Shown: positions 60,529 through 64,000 of the stretch, one piece after another
How positions within the stretch are numbered: the stretch's first letter is position 1
Layout: each line of letters begins with the position of its first letter
DNA from: Euonymus europaeus
Lineage: Eukaryota > Streptophyta > Magnoliopsida > Celastrales > Celastraceae
Length of the DNA stretch: 64,000 nt
NCBI GenBank assembly: GCA_963580455.1
Contig: OY756962.1
Coordinates: 10,806,001-10,870,000 of the forward strand
Direction: 5' to 3'
Notes under the pieces: model-generated
The model's database searches: none
The model's input: the letters and a program-made list of their open reading frames with translations, nothing else
What the model was told of the DNA's origin: nothing
Translations under genes and position numbers: made by a program

Positions 60529-63500
60529 GAAGCTTATACTCGTAAAATTTGACATAGAAGAACAATAAAAAGTGTACACCGAGCAACTTTGATGGCCCGA
60601 AATTGCTCAACTCTCTAGGTGGAGTTTTTTTAATAGTTTTACCAAATTTAGACCAAAATTTATTCTCTTGACAACAAAACAATTTACGAAGCGAATACTA
60701 GTAATTTTGGACAAAAAGAAACAATAAAAAGTGCATACCGAGCGACTTTCATGGTTTGAAATTGCTCAACTCTCCTTGTGGAGGATCTTTTAACGGTTTT
60801 GTCTATTTATGATAGAAAGTTGGTGTTTTGACATCGAAATAATCTTGGAAGCTTATACTCGTAAAATTTGACATAGAAGAACAATAAAAAATGTACACCG
60901 AGCAAGTATGGTGCTCCCAAGTTGCTCAACTCTATTTATGGTGGAGCTTTTAACGGTTTTTTCCCATTTGTCCTAGAAAGGTGGTGTTCTGGCATCGAAA
61001 TAATATAGGAAGCTTATACTCATAAAATGTGACTTGGAAGAACAATCAAAAGTATAAACCGAACTAGTTTGATGGCGCAAAATTTAGACCAAAATTTGTT
61101 ATCCTAACAACAAAACAAGTTATGAAGCGAATACTAGTAATTTTGGACATAAAGAAACAACAGAAATTGCATACTGAGCAACTTTCATGGTTCAGAATTT
61201 CTCAACTCTCCTTATGGAGGAGCTTTTTACGGTTTTGTCTATTGGTCATAGAAAGTCGGTGTTTTGGCATCGAAATACCCTAGGAGGCTTATACTCGTAA
61301 AATTTGACATAGAATAACTATAAAAAGTGTCCACCGAGCAACTTTGATGGCCTGAAATTGCTTAACTCTCTCGGTGGAGTTGTTTTTAATAGTTTTACCA
61401 AATCTACACCGAAATTTGTTCTCTTGACAACAAAACAATTTACGAAGCGAATACTGATAATTTTGGACATAAAGAAACAATAAACAGTGCATACAGAGCA
61501 ATTTTCATGGTTCAGAATTGCTCAACTCTCCTTATGGAGGAGCTTTTAACGGTTTTGTCTATTCATCTTAGAAAGTTGGTGTTTGGCATCGAAATAATCT
61601 AGGAAGCTTATACTCGTAAAATTTGACATAGAAGAACAATAAAAAGTGTACAACGAGCTAGTATGATGGTCCGAAGTTGCTCAACTCTATCTATGGTGGA
61701 GCTTTTAATGATTGTAGTCCATTTGTCATAGAAAGATATTGTTTTGGCATCAAAATAATTTAGGAAGCTTATACTCGTAAAATTTGACATTGAAGAACAA
61801 TAAAAAGTATACACCGAGCAACTTTGATGGCCCGAAATTGCTGAACTCTCTAGTGGAGTTTTTTTAATAGTTTTGACAAATTTAGACCAAAATTTGTTCT
61901 CTTGACAACAAAATAGTCTACGAAGCGAATACTAGTAATTTTGGACATAAAGAAAAAATAAAAAGTGCATACCTAGTAACTTTCATGGTTCGGAATTGCT
62001 CAACTCTCCTTATGGAGGAGCTTTTAAAGGTTTTGTCTCTTTATCATAGAAAGTTGGTGTTTTGACATCGAAATAGTCTAGGAAGCTTATACTCGTAAAA
62101 TTTGACATAGAAGAACAATAAAAAATGTACACCGAGCAACTTTGATGGTCCGAAGTTGCTCAACTGTATCTACGGTGGAGCTTTTAACGGTTTTTGTACA
62201 TTTTTCATAGAAAGGTGGTGTTTAGGAAGCTTATGCTCGTAAAATTTGACAGAAAAGAAGAATAAAAGGTGTACATCGAGCAACTTTGATTGCCCGAAAT
62301 TGCTCAACTGTCTAGGTGGAATTTTTTAATAGTTTTGCCAAATTTAGACCAAAATTTGTTTGCTTGACAACAAAACAATATATGAAGCGAATACTAGTAA
62401 TTTTGGACAGAAAGAAACAATAAAAAGTGCATACCGAGCAACTTTCAAGGTTCGGAATTGCTCAACTCTCCTTATGGAGGAGCTTTTAACGATTTTGTCT
62501 ATTTATCATGGAAAGTTGTTGTTTTGACATTGAAATAATCTAGGAAGCTTATACTCGTAAAATTTGACATAGAAGAACAATAAAAAGTGTACAGCGAGCA
62601 ACTTTGATGGCCCGAAATTGCTCAACTGTCTAGGTGGCGTTTTTTTAATAGTTTTGCCAAATTTAGACTGAAATTTGTTCTGTTGACAACAAAACAATTT
62701 ACAAAGCGAATAATAGTAATTTTGGACATAAAGAAACAATAAAAAGTGCATACCGAGCAACTTTCATGATTTGAAATTGCTCAACTCTCCTTGTGGAGGA
62801 GCTTTTAACGGTTTTTTCTATTTATGATAGAAAGTTGGTGTTTTGACATCGAAATAATCTTGGAAGCTTATACACGTAAAATTTGACATAGAAGAACAAT
62901 AAAAAATGTACACCGAGCACGTATGATGCTCCCAAGTTGCTCAACTCTATTTATGGTGGAGGTTTTAACGGTTTTTGCCCATTTGTCATAGAAAGGTGGT
63001 GTTCTGGCATCGAAATAAATGGGAAGCTTTTACTCATAAAATGTGACTTAGAAGAACAATAAAAAGTGTATACCGAACAAGTTTGATGTCCCGAAATTGC
63101 TCAACTCTCTCGGTGGAGTTATTTTTAATAGTTTTGCCAAATTTAGACCAAATTTTGTTATCCTGACAACAAAACAATTTATGAAGCAAATACTAGTAAT
63201 TTTGGACATAAAGAAACAATAGAAATTGCATACTGAGCAACTTTCAGGGTTCAGAATTTCTCAACTCTCCTTATGGAGAAGCTTTTGACGGTTTTGTCTA
63301 TTTGTTATAGAAAGTTGGTGTTTTGGCGTTGAAATACTCTAGGAGGCTTATACTCGTAAAATTTGACATAGAATAACTATAAAAAGTGTCCACCGAGCAA
63401 CTTTGATGGCCTGAAATTGCTCAACTCTCTTGGTGGAGTTGTTTTTAATAGTTTTGCCAAATCTAGACCGAAATTTGTTCTCTTGACAACAAAACAATTT

Positions 63501-64000
63501 ACGAAGCGAATACTAATAATTTTGGACATAAAGAAACAGTAAAAAGTGCATACAGAGCAAGCTTCATGGTTCGGAATTGCTCAACTCTCCTTATGGAGGA
63601 GCTTTTAACGATTTTGTCAATTTATCATAGAAAAATGGTGTTTTGACAACGAAATAATCTAGGAAGCTTATACTCGTAAAATTTGACATAGAAGAACAAT
63701 AAAAAGTGTACACCGAGCAACTTTGATGGCCCGAAATTGCTCAACTGTCTAGGTGGAGTTTTTTTAATGGCTTTGCCAAATTTAGGCCGAAATTTGGTTT
63801 CTTGACAACAAAACAATTTACGAAGCGAATACTAGTAATTTTGGACATAAAGAAACAATAAAAAGTGCATACCGAGCAACTTTCATGGTTCAGAATTGCT
63901 CAACTCTCCTTATGGAGCAGCTTTTAACGATTTTGTCTATTTATCATAGAAAGTTGGTGTTTTGACATCGAAATAATCTATGAAGCTTAGACTCGTAAAA
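60529..64000 (-). repeat. Satellite, minus orientation, mixed monomers to window end
   Basis: This starts with a partial third 781-type unit, then diverged A and B monomers. At about 61078 a monomer lost some 50 bp (GGCGCAAAATTTAGACC joins two normally separated parts). The block at 61285-62080 echoes 58169-58966. The array continues past the window edge. No gene. Confidence 0.88.

Noticed and set aside
49801..63816. Recurrent 63-114-codon minus-strand frames in the right satellite
   Set aside because: Same reason: their similarity comes from tandem amplification, not from coding constraint.

Overview
The window is gene-free heterochromatin from a flowering plant, probably a dicot. It is a block of tandem satellite DNA into which three LTR-retrotransposon insertions have gone, two of them nested. 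Three things support a plant: Tekay/Del-type chromovirus polyproteins with an initiator-Met-tRNA-like primer site, an Athila-type element with its typical gag-pro-pol and third ORF, and stop codons made by C-to-T changes in CAG. I see no host protein gene, no tRNA or rRNA gene and no CRISPR array. The species cannot be named from sequence alone.

Layout. (1) 1-4112 is satellite in plus orientation, made of ~160-bp monomers of two types (A and B) in a nine-monomer, 1454-bp higher-order repeat. (2) 4113-27229 is element A, one Ty3/gypsy (Tekay-like) insertion with four LTRs and three complete 4943-bp interiors (LTR-int-LTR-int-LTR-int-LTR), all on the minus strand. A single TGTTC target duplication flanks the whole 23.1 kb. 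Two of its three polyproteins are open (1604 aa); the middle one has an amber stop. (3) 27230-28126 is the same satellite, resuming exactly in register. (4) 28127-47817 is element C, a decayed Athila-like Ty3/gypsy element on the minus strand with GTATG duplications. Its protease is split by element B (35127-44491), a second Tekay-like family with two 2201-bp LTRs, GATCT duplications and a frameshifted polyprotein. (5) 47818-48183 is satellite in plus orientation. (6) 48184-64000 is satellite in minus orientation: the array flips abruptly near 48184. Beyond the flip the dominant higher-order repeats are a 5-monomer ~800-bp unit (51057-58168) and a 781-bp derivative (58967-60528), not the 1454-bp nonamer.

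Relative ages follow from LTR divergence counted by eye: C is oldest (about two dozen differences in ~1.25 kb), B is younger (about a dozen in 2.2 kb), and the four A LTRs are almost identical. This agrees with the nesting of B in C. A encodes Gag, protease, reverse transcriptase, RNase H, integrase and a C-terminal chromodomain-like module on one reading frame that runs through the polypurine tract into the 3' LTR. The most unusual features are the three-interior tandem retrotransposon, the satellite orientation switch with a change of higher-order period, and the GC-rich palindrome clusters at matching U3 positions in both Tekay-like families.
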